Assembly (NCBI GenBank): GCA_015522865.1
Contig: WALN01000019.1
Span: 1-5,583, forward strand
Direction of reading: 5' to 3'
Length of the DNA stretch: 5,583 nt
Origin: Microcaldota archaeon
GTDB taxonomy: Archaea; Micrarchaeota; Micrarchaeia; Norongarragalinales; WALN01
Part shown: in pieces, positions 1 to 4,555 of the stretch
How positions within the stretch are numbered: position 1 is the first letter of the stretch
Layout of the letters: every line of letters starts with the position of its first letter
Translations under genes and position numbers: made by a program
The notes under the pieces: generated by a model
The model's database searches: none
What the model was told of the DNA's origin: nothing
Seen by the model: only the letters and a program-made list of their open reading frames with translations

Positions 1-1
1 T

Positions 2-673
2 ATCTACTCTGGCTTTACTGCGATGCATACATACAAAGCAATTTACGAATCGCACAAAAAGCCTCCAACTTTTGTCATAATTTCTCCCAACCACACGGGC
101 TATGGAAGCGCGATAGCTGTGAGTGGAGAGGATTGGAAAACGCCGCTTGGAGATGTGAAGACAGACAAAAAATTGGCGGAAAAAATTGTTGAAAATTCAA
201 AGATAGCAGAGTTTGATGAAAGCGCGCACACATTTGAACATGCAGTTGAGGTGCAGCTGCCCTTTCTCCAGTACTTCTATAAAAAAATAAATTTTGTTGG
301 AATAACGATGGGAGAGCAGGATGAGGAAAGCGCTGAAGATCTGGCTGAAGCAATTCTAAAAGCTGAAAAACAATTAAAAGAAAAAGTGCTCGTTATTGCG
401 AGTTCTGATTTCACGCACTATGAGAGCAGAGAAAGCGCCCATAAAAAAGACAAATACTGCATAGAGGCAATATTAAAATTAGATGAAAGAGAGTTCCTGA
501 AAAGAAAATACGAAACCAATGCAAGCATCTGTGGTTTTGCTCCAATCATGGTGGCAATGAAATACGCAAAAAATAAAAAAGCGAAAAAGGGGATTTTGCT
601 GGATTTTTCTGACTCTGGGGAAATTACAAAAGATCTAAATGTTGTCGATTATGCGTCTGTTATCTTTGCTTGA
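2..673 (+). CDS. MEMO family protein (LigB-like fold), 5' truncated by window edge
   Basis: Member of the MEMO1 / AmmeMemoRadiSam system protein B family, which has the fold of class III extradiol dioxygenases (LigB). The reading frame is open from the first complete codon (residues IYSGFTA, matching the family's PHAGYxYSG segment), so the Met at base 23 is internal and the true start lies outside the window. Counting from that Met, visible family motifs are SPNHTGYG (His24), EHAVEVQLPF (72-81), SSDFTHY (His132) and ICGFAP (Cys170). These match metal-site residues His81, His192 and Cys244 of human MEMO1. The fourth ligand, in PHAGY, would lie a few residues before the window. The biochemical role in archaea is not established. 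The gene often sits near mevalonate-pathway genes in archaea, as here, but I see no AmrA or radical-SAM AmrS partner in the window. It converges on the membrane-protein operon, and no plus-strand T tract follows its stop, so its transcript may run antisense into that operon. Confidence 0.93.
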   Translation: MYSGFTAMHTYKAIYESHKKPPTFVIISPNHTGYGSAIAVSGEDWKTPLGDVKTDKKLAEKIVENSKIAEFDESAHTFEHAVEVQLPFLQYFYKKINFVGITMGEQDEESAEDLAEAILKAEKQLKEKVLVIASSDFTHYESRESAHKKDKYCIEAILKLDEREFLKRKYETNASICGFAPIMVAMKYAKNKKAKKGILLDFSDSGEITKDLNVVDYASVIFA

Positions 674-711
674 GAAATTACCTGAAATAAGATTAAAAAT
701 AAATAGAAAGC

Positions 712-742
712 ATAAAAAAAATCAAAGAAAAAAATAAAAGAT
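712..742 (-). terminator. oligo-T terminator of the small membrane-protein operon
   Basis: On the minus strand, directly after the stop at 743-745, the sequence carries a T7 tract (728-734) and a T8 tract (714-721) with no stable hairpin, as expected for archaeal intrinsic termination. The rest of the gap (674-711) is AT-rich and holds no recognisable site. Confidence 0.6.
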
Positions 743-1201
743 TCAACCTTGGATATCAGCTAAACTTCCCGAGCCTTTTCCTGGCTGTGAAACATCTTCT
801 AATGGTACCAGTATAGGCCTTCTTTCAAATTCCTGGTAGTTTGAATAGTCTGCTCCTCCCTGCCACCAGTCATACATTGCTTTTGCTCCAATAACTGCTG
901 CTGGAAGTGAAAATATTACTCCGAATCTCAATGTAAGGTAGATGCATGCTATTGCCAAAACACCCTCTGCAACTGCCTTTGCCATTCTGTCAATAGTAAG
1001 CTCAACTATCTGCGAGTACTCATCCACTATTTCTCTCTTGGTTTTATCCACTCTATATGGTGTTCTTCCAGGATTCCATTTATAGCCAGGCAGTTCTTCT
1101 ATTCTTTTGCCTTTTCTTTCCGGGAATGGTATCTCTTTTCTTAGAATAGGCCTAATCATCGCCTTTCTAAACGCCCGCTCAAACTTAATAGGACCTAACA
1201 T
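743..1201 (-). CDS. small two-TM membrane protein of unknown function (paralogue of upstream gene)
   Basis: I do not recognise this family. The ATG at 1201 is preferred (152 aa): GAGGTGG at 1207-1213 lies 5 nt upstream, the spacing used by neighbouring genes, whereas the in-frame GTG at 1210 overlaps that ribosome site. The N-terminal ~60 residues are basic and soluble-looking and contain NP-x3-PYRVDK (43-53). A helical stretch (55-75) leads into a hydrophobic hairpin, about 75-92 and 94-111, followed by WW (112-113), a Tyr-rich acidic segment ending EFERRPI, and a Gly/Ser-rich tail (PGKGSGS). The basic N-terminus suggests that both ends are cytoplasmic. There is no signal peptide and no catalytic motif. 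The gene starts 10 nt after the stop of the upstream gene, and its ribosome site overlaps that stop (TGAGGTGG), so translation is probably coupled. Both proteins share N-terminal and C-terminal motifs, suggesting duplication and perhaps a heteromeric membrane complex (inference). Confidence 0.8.
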   Translation of the reverse strand: MLGPIKFERAFRKAMIRPILRKEIPFPERKGKRIEELPGYKWNPGRTPYRVDKTKREIVDEYSQIVELTIDRMAKAVAEGVLAIACIYLTLRFGVIFSLPAAVIGAKAMYDWWQGGADYSNYQEFERRPILVPLEDVSQPGKGSGSLADIQG

Positions 1202-1206
1202 CTTAA

Positions 1207-1213
1207 CCACCTC
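1207..1213 (-). promoter_or_regulatory. ribosome binding site deciding the ATG at 1201
   Basis: GAGGTGG on the minus strand is 5 nt before ATG 1201. It shares bases with the TGA stop (1212-1214) of the preceding gene and covers the alternative GTG at 1210, so it decides the start in favour of the ATG. Confidence 0.7.
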
Positions 1214-1643
1214 AATACATAGCCTCTCCGCCGTTGTTCATGTATGCGCTGTGTGCTATTAACTGTACTGGGTCATCTTCATAATCCGCCCATGCTGTGT
1301 AATAACCTTCTGCTCTTGTCCACCAGTATGTTGCGAAAACAAATAGCAAAACTGAAATCACTCCCATAATACTTGAAGCTTCTGTTAATGCTAAAAATAA
1401 TGTATAAATGCCCACTATGCCGCAGAGAATCGCATAAATAGCAAACTTGTAAACAGTTTTCAGTACCTCTCTCCAAAGAGTTACCAACTCATCTCTTGTA
1501 GAAACTCTCCAAAGTGCTGATGCATCAATTCTCGTAAGGCCTGCTGTTGGTTTGTCTGCCCTCCATGGTTTGGGATTTGGCATTTCAGTGAATACTGTAG
1601 GCATCTTCCCCCTAAAATATTTTTCCAATATATCAAAAACCAT
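1212..1643 (-). CDS. small two-TM membrane protein of unknown function, Trp-rich
   Basis: I do not recognise this family. The start is ATG at 1643 (143 aa): GAGGTG at 1649-1654 precedes it by 5 nt. The longer in-frame reading to 1685 is unlikely because it would begin upstream of the predicted transcription start (~1670) and would cover the operator. The soluble N-terminal ~60 residues contain NPKPWRADK (23-31). An amphipathic, charged stretch (48-64) leads into two hydrophobic segments at about 66-87 and 91-108. WW follows at 107-108, then GYY, WADYEDDPV (118-126) and a short Gly/Asn tail ending GGEAMY. Six Trp in 143 residues is unusually rich. It is the first gene of a two-gene operon with its own strong promoter. 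The order of elements (NP..P[WY]RxDK, helix, TM hairpin, WW-x5-Y, [DE][FY]Exx-P[VI]) matches the downstream gene, so the two are likely divergent paralogues. Function is unknown. A membrane complex or lineage-specific envelope component are possibilities only. Confidence 0.8.
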   Translation of the reverse strand: MVFDILEKYFRGKMPTVFTEMPNPKPWRADKPTAGLTRIDASALWRVSTRDELVTLWREVLKTVYKFAIYAILCGIVGIYTLFLALTEASSIMGVISVLLFVFATYWWTRAEGYYTAWADYEDDPVQLIAHSAYMNNGGEAMY

Positions 1644-1648
1644 TTTCA

Positions 1649-1654
1649 CACCTC
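1649..1654 (-). promoter_or_regulatory. ribosome binding site deciding the ATG at 1643
   Basis: GAGGTG on the minus strand, 5 nt before ATG 1643, is a strong match to the archaeal anti-SD sequence. It argues against the upstream in-frame ATG at 1685. Confidence 0.7.
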
Positions 1655-1655
1655 T

Positions 1656-1676
1656 TGTAACTCTTTCACAGTTACA
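1656..1676. promoter_or_regulatory. proximal palindromic operator candidate (TGTAACT-N7-AGTTACA)
   Basis: This is a perfect 7-bp inverted repeat, TGTAACT (1656-1662) and AGTTACA (1670-1676), with a 7-nt spacer. It covers the transcription start predicted from the TATA box (~1670), the classic place for an archaeal repressor to block RNA polymerase. Because the start lies inside it, it is unlikely to act as an RNA hairpin. It matches the distal copy at 18 of 21 positions. Confidence 0.65.
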
Positions 1677-1689
1677 TATATACACAAAC

Positions 1690-1706
1690 TTATATATAAA
1701 GGTTTC
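1690..1706 (-). promoter_or_regulatory. archaeal BRE/TATA promoter of the membrane-protein operon
   Basis: On the minus strand, GAAACC (1701-1706, BRE-like) is followed directly by TTTATATATA (1691-1700). A start about 25 nt downstream falls near 1670 and gives a leader of ~27 nt containing the ribosome site for ATG 1643. It is the best-looking promoter in the window. Confidence 0.75.
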
Positions 1707-1738
1707 GCTTGAAAATTTAGCTGTTTTAGGTAGGTAAG

Positions 1739-1761
1739 ATGTAACTTTTTGTCAGTTACAT
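1739..1761. promoter_or_regulatory. distal palindromic operator candidate (ATGTAACT-N7-AGTTACAT)
   Basis: This is an 8-bp perfect inverted repeat with a 7-nt spacer, centred at 1750, about 80 bp upstream of the predicted transcription start. The 21-bp core (1740-1760) matches the proximal site at 18 of 21 positions, all differences falling inside the spacer. Centre-to-centre distance is 84 bp, eight turns of B-DNA at 10.5 bp, so two bound dimers would face the same side of the helix. Confidence 0.65.
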
Positions 1762-1822
1762 TCTTAAAAAAATAAGAGAATTAGCTAGACTTATTTCTGA
1801 AGAATCTAAGGAATACAAAGCC

Positions 1823-1837
1823 TAAAAATAAAAAAAG
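1823..1837 (-). terminator. oligo-T terminator of the HMGS-thiolase-DUF35 operon
   Basis: Immediately after the TAA at 1838-1840 the minus strand reads as a T6 tract, A, then a T5 tract. A further T7 tract lies at 1766-1772 inside a weak TCTTA/TAAGA hairpin (1762-1777). No strong hairpin is present, as is usual in archaea. Confidence 0.5.
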
Positions 1838-2236
1838 TTACAAAACTTTGAATTTGTATCCATATGCAATAATTCCCTTGCCGTCATTTTCTGTAATTTT
1901 CCTGAACACCATTTTAACTGGCGCGCCTATTCTTATTTTGTTTCTTGGAGAATCCGCAAGCATCGAGAATAATTTAATGCCATTTTGCAATTCAACAATG
2001 GCAACGAAGTAGGGAAGCTCGTTTTCAAAACCGGGTGGCGCGGAGTGAACTTCTGAAAATGAATAAATTTTTCCTTTCTCCGGCATCTTTATATCGACTA
2101 TTTTTCCCTTCCTCCTGCAATGCGGGCATATCTTCCTCCTTGGGAAATATATTCTTCCGCAATTTAAACATTTAGAACCAACCAGCCGATATCTCTCAGG
2201 CATTTTTCTCCAAACTAATGGTAAGTTCTCGCCCAT
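1838..2236 (-). CDS. DUF35 Zn-ribbon/OB-fold protein, scaffold of the thiolase-HMGS complex
   Basis: A 132-aa OB-fold acyl-CoA-associated protein (DUF35). Two Cys pairs, CLNC (23, 26) and CPHC (37, 40), form the rubredoxin-like Zn ribbon. The region from about 50 to the end, with YSFSEVHSAPPGF and PYFVAIVEL, is the OB-fold domain. Length is normal for the family. In methanogenic archaea a DUF35 protein encoded next to thiolase and HMG-CoA synthase is known to bridge them into one complex that passes acetoacetyl-CoA between active sites. Here it is the third gene of exactly that operon. The start is ATG at 2236, whose A is shared with the thiolase TGA (TGATG overlap). The ribosome site AGGGG (2243-2247) lies within the last thiolase codons. 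An in-frame TTG at 2239 is a less likely start. It probably has no catalytic activity of its own. Confidence 0.93.
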   Translation of the reverse strand: MGENLPLVWRKMPERYRLVGSKCLNCGRIYFPRRKICPHCRRKGKIVDIKMPEKGKIYSFSEVHSAPPGFENELPYFVAIVELQNGIKLFSMLADSPRNKIRIGAPVKMVFRKITENDGKGIIAYGYKFKVL

Positions 2237-3399
2237 CAATATCCCCTCTCAAAAATATGCACAACAACAGAGGCTCCGCTCCCCCCTACATTATGCGTAA
2301 GTGCATATTCTAAATCTTTTACCTGCCTGCCGCTTGCTTCTCCCCTTAATTGCCAGACTGCTTCTATTGCCTGTTTTATGCCTGTTGCCCCTACTGGATG
2401 GCCGCATGCTTTTAATCCACCAGAAGTGTTGACCGCGATTTCCCCGTCAATAGCTGTCCTGCCTTCAGCTGTTGCTCTTGCTCCTTCCCCCCTCTTGAAA
2501 AACCCAATATCTTCTATTGCTAAAATTTCAGCAATTGAAAAACAATCGTGAACTTCTGCCATCCCAATATCTTTAGGGGAAAGCCCAGCTTGTTTAAAAG
2601 CACTTTGAGCTGCGACTCTTGCAGCGTTTATTGAAGTAAGTGACTTCCTGTCTGAAAGCGCAAGCGAATCAGAAGCCTGAGCAGAAGCTCTTATTTTTAT
2701 CGGCTTTGACGTGTACTCTTTAGCTTTGTCCATGGAAGTTAGAATTACCGCCGCAGAGCCATCGGTTATTGGAGAACAATCCAGAAGCTTAAGAGGCGAA
2801 GCAATATAACCTGAATTCATCACGTCTTTAATCGTAATTTCTCTATGGTATTGAGCATATGGATTTGACATTGCGTTGTGGTGGTTTTTCACAGCCACGG
2901 CGGCAAGCTGCTCTTCTGTTGCGCCATACTCGAACATATACCTTCTTGCCATCAATGCATAGAGAGATGGGAAAGTGGCGCCATTAAATAGTTCCCATTC
3001 CTGATCTCCTGCGCCGCCCAATGCTCTCGTAACATCGGCAGTTGAAACCTCGGTCATTTTTTCTACTCCGCCAACTGCTACTATATCATACATACCTGAT
3101 GCAACAGCGGTATAAGCAGTTCTTAATGCCAAACCGCCAGAAGCGCATGCAGACTCCACCCTGGTAGAGGGAATTGGGTTTAAGCCCAAATGGTCGGCTA
3201 GAAGAGCGCCTACGTGCTCCTGTCCTGTAAGTGCTCCTGAGGCCATACATCCGCCAAAAATAGCCTCAATATCTCTGCCTTCAACATTAGCGTCCTCAAT
3301 CGCCTTTGCGCCTGCCTCAACCACAAGCTCCCTTAAACTTTTATCCCATAGCTCCCCAAATTTTGTCATGCCTGCTCCAACAATTGCAACATCTCTCAT
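2236..3399 (-). CDS. acetyl-CoA C-acetyltransferase (acetoacetyl-CoA thiolase, archaeal SCP2-type)
   Basis: Condenses two acetyl-CoA to acetoacetyl-CoA, the first step of the mevalonate pathway; cytoplasmic. The 387-aa protein is full length for archaeal SCP2-like thiolases. Visible motifs: N-terminal DVAIVGAGMTKFG, nucleophile Cys85 in ESACASGG, His284 in VHDCF, His334 in GGLKACGHPVGATG, and a C-terminal THNVGGSG (His369). All expected catalytic residues are present, so there is no sign of decay. ATG at 3399 is preferred over the in-frame GTG at 3405, because AGGTG (3405-3409) is then 5 nt upstream; the GTG would overlap it. Only 8 nt separate this ATG from the HMG-CoA synthase stop, and the gene overlaps the DUF35 start by one base. 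The thermodynamically uphill condensation is expected to be pulled forward by the synthase in a shared complex. Related SCP2 thiolases can act in lipid breakdown, but the operon context strongly favours the mevalonate role. Confidence 0.95.
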   Translation of the reverse strand: MRDVAIVGAGMTKFGELWDKSLRELVVEAGAKAIEDANVEGRDIEAIFGGCMASGALTGQEHVGALLADHLGLNPIPSTRVESACASGGLALRTAYTAVASGMYDIVAVGGVEKMTEVSTADVTRALGGAGDQEWELFNGATFPSLYALMARRYMFEYGATEEQLAAVAVKNHHNAMSNPYAQYHREITIKDVMNSGYIASPLKLLDCSPITDGSAAVILTSMDKAKEYTSKPIKIRASAQASDSLALSDRKSLTSINAARVAAQSAFKQAGLSPKDIGMAEVHDCFSIAEILAIEDIGFFKRGEGARATAEGRTAIDGEIAVNTSGGLKACGHPVGATGIKQAIEAVWQLRGEASGRQVKDLEYALTHNVGGSGASVVVHIFERGY

Positions 3400-3404
3400 C
3401 TTCA

Positions 3405-3409
3405 CACCT
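3405..3409 (-). promoter_or_regulatory. ribosome binding site deciding the thiolase ATG
   Basis: AGGTG on the minus strand, overlapping the HMG-CoA synthase TAG stop (TAGGTG), is 5 nt before ATG 3399. It rules against the GTG at 3405 and implies translational coupling with the synthase gene. Confidence 0.65.
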
Positions 3410-4445
3410 ATATACTTTTTATCTTCTTTCTGAACTTTGCATATATCGCATAATCAATGTAAACTTTATCCTCAATAAAATCTTTCACAAACGGAGCCTT
3501 GCGCACTTTCTTGATATTCGGCGTTACTTTAAACGAGAACGCATCACTGCCCGCACCGCTCCCATAGCTCACAACCAATATCTTTTCTCCTGGTTTTGCA
3601 ATATCTAAAACTGCAGAAAGTGCAAGCGGTACATTGCCGGAATAAGTGTTGCCGACAACTGGAGAAATATAGCCTGCAGAAAGTTTCTCAAATGGTATTT
3701 TAAGTTTCTTTGCCGCTCTTAATGGGAATTTTCCATTTGGCTGATGAAATACAACATGGTCAAAGTCATCATAATCAAATCCCATTTTTTCTCTAAGCAT
3801 TTCGGCGGCTCCAATTACGTGCTTGTAATAAGCAGGTTCTGCAGTGAATCTACCTCCATGTTCTGGGAATTCTTGATGGGCTCGCCTCCAAAAATCGGGG
3901 GTGTCCGTAGAAAAAGAGCAGGTATCTTCCAATTCGGCGATCACGTTTTGGTCTCCAATAATGAATGCGGCGCCGCCAGAAGCGGCAGTAAACTCAAGCG
4001 CATCGTTCGGCTTGCCCTGCGCGGTGTCAGCTCCTATCGCCATCCCATATTTTATCATTTTTGACTTTACCATTCCATATACCGCCTGCATACCGGCAGT
4101 TCCTGCTTTGCATGCAAATTCTAAATCAGCACCAGTAACATTTGGAACTGCTCCAATAGCTTCTGCAACCGTAGAGGCGCTCGGATTAACAGCAAATGGC
4201 TTGCTCTCCGAACCAACAAAAATAGCACCAATGTTCCTAGGATCAATATCAGCTCTGCCCAACGCCTGTTTAGCAGTTTCAACAGCAATTGTACAGCTGT
4301 CTTCATCAATAGCTGCAACCGCCTTTTCCTTAACTCTCAGCCCCTGAGAAACATGTTCTCCGTCTTTGCCCCATACTCTCGCTATATCTGAAACTTTTAT
4401 TCTGTACCTGGGAATATATGCGCCATAGGAAACAATACCGACCAT
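3408..4445 (-). CDS. mvaS: hydroxymethylglutaryl-CoA synthase, archaeal type
   Basis: Condenses acetyl-CoA with acetoacetyl-CoA to HMG-CoA, the second step of the mevalonate pathway. At 345 aa it has the compact archaeal length. The catalytic triad is visible: Glu80 in GSESKPFAV, Cys112 in EFACKAGT and His234 in FHQPNGK, corresponding to Glu79/Cys111/His233 of the staphylococcal enzyme. Other family segments are GIVSYGAYIPRYRI at the N-terminus, GNTYSGNVPLAL (265-276) and SYGSGAGSDAF (293-303). The C-terminal tail is Lys-rich, as in archaeal homologues. The start is ATG 4445 with GAGGAT (4450-4455) just upstream. It is the promoter-proximal gene of the operon with thiolase and DUF35, and is divergent from HMG-CoA reductase. 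The symbol is assigned by function; archaeal annotations often leave it unnamed. Confidence 0.96.
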   Translation of the reverse strand: MVGIVSYGAYIPRYRIKVSDIARVWGKDGEHVSQGLRVKEKAVAAIDEDSCTIAVETAKQALGRADIDPRNIGAIFVGSESKPFAVNPSASTVAEAIGAVPNVTGADLEFACKAGTAGMQAVYGMVKSKMIKYGMAIGADTAQGKPNDALEFTAASGGAAFIIGDQNVIAELEDTCSFSTDTPDFWRRAHQEFPEHGGRFTAEPAYYKHVIGAAEMLREKMGFDYDDFDHVVFHQPNGKFPLRAAKKLKIPFEKLSAGYISPVVGNTYSGNVPLALSAVLDIAKPGEKILVVSYGSGAGSDAFSFKVTPNIKKVRKAPFVKDFIEDKVYIDYAIYAKFRKKIKSI

Positions 4446-4483
4446 TTAAATCCTCTTATAAAGAGAAAAGATAAAGTTAGAAA

Positions 4484-4500
4484 TATTTATATGTTTGCTT
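4484..4500 (-). promoter_or_regulatory. TATA promoter of the HMGS-thiolase-DUF35 operon
   Basis: The minus strand reads AAGCAAACA (4492-4500, BRE-like) then TATAAATA (4484-4491). A start ~25 nt downstream, near 4462, would leave a short leader of ~16 nt that still holds the GAGGAT ribosome site. Confidence 0.6.
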
Positions 4501-4526
4501 CGCTTATCAACGAATTTACATATTCA

Positions 4527-4535
4527 TTTATAAAT
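4527..4535 (+). promoter_or_regulatory. TATA promoter of HMG-CoA reductase, probably leaderless
   Basis: TTTATAAAT is centred at 4531, exactly 25 nt before the ATG at 4556. Transcription would therefore begin at or next to the start codon. No ribosome site is visible between the TATA box and the ATG. The BRE region is weak. Confidence 0.55.
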
Positions 4536-4555
4536 TTTGGGCTCGGCATAAAAAC

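Noticed and set aside
75..353. 92-aa minus-strand open frame
   Set aside because: Antisense to the MEMO family gene with its motifs intact; no promoter or ribosome site seen.
1644..1685. N-terminal extension of the upstream membrane protein (MYICNCERV...)
   Set aside because: It would start before the predicted transcription start and runs through the palindromic operator and the ribosome site for ATG 1643.
1552..1737. 61-aa plus-strand open frame over the operator/promoter region
   Set aside because: Antisense to the membrane-protein gene and promoter, no ribosome site, composition unlike a real protein.
1656..1761. The paired palindromes as a CRISPR-like or terminator repeat
   Set aside because: Only two copies and no spacer series. 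Arms are short with loops lacking a following T tract on the relevant strand, and position around a TATA box fits operators better.
3901..4347. 148-aa open frame on the plus strand
   Set aside because: Lies wholly antisense to HMG-CoA synthase, whose catalytic motifs are intact. The product has no recognisable family features; it is a shadow of the real gene's codon pattern.
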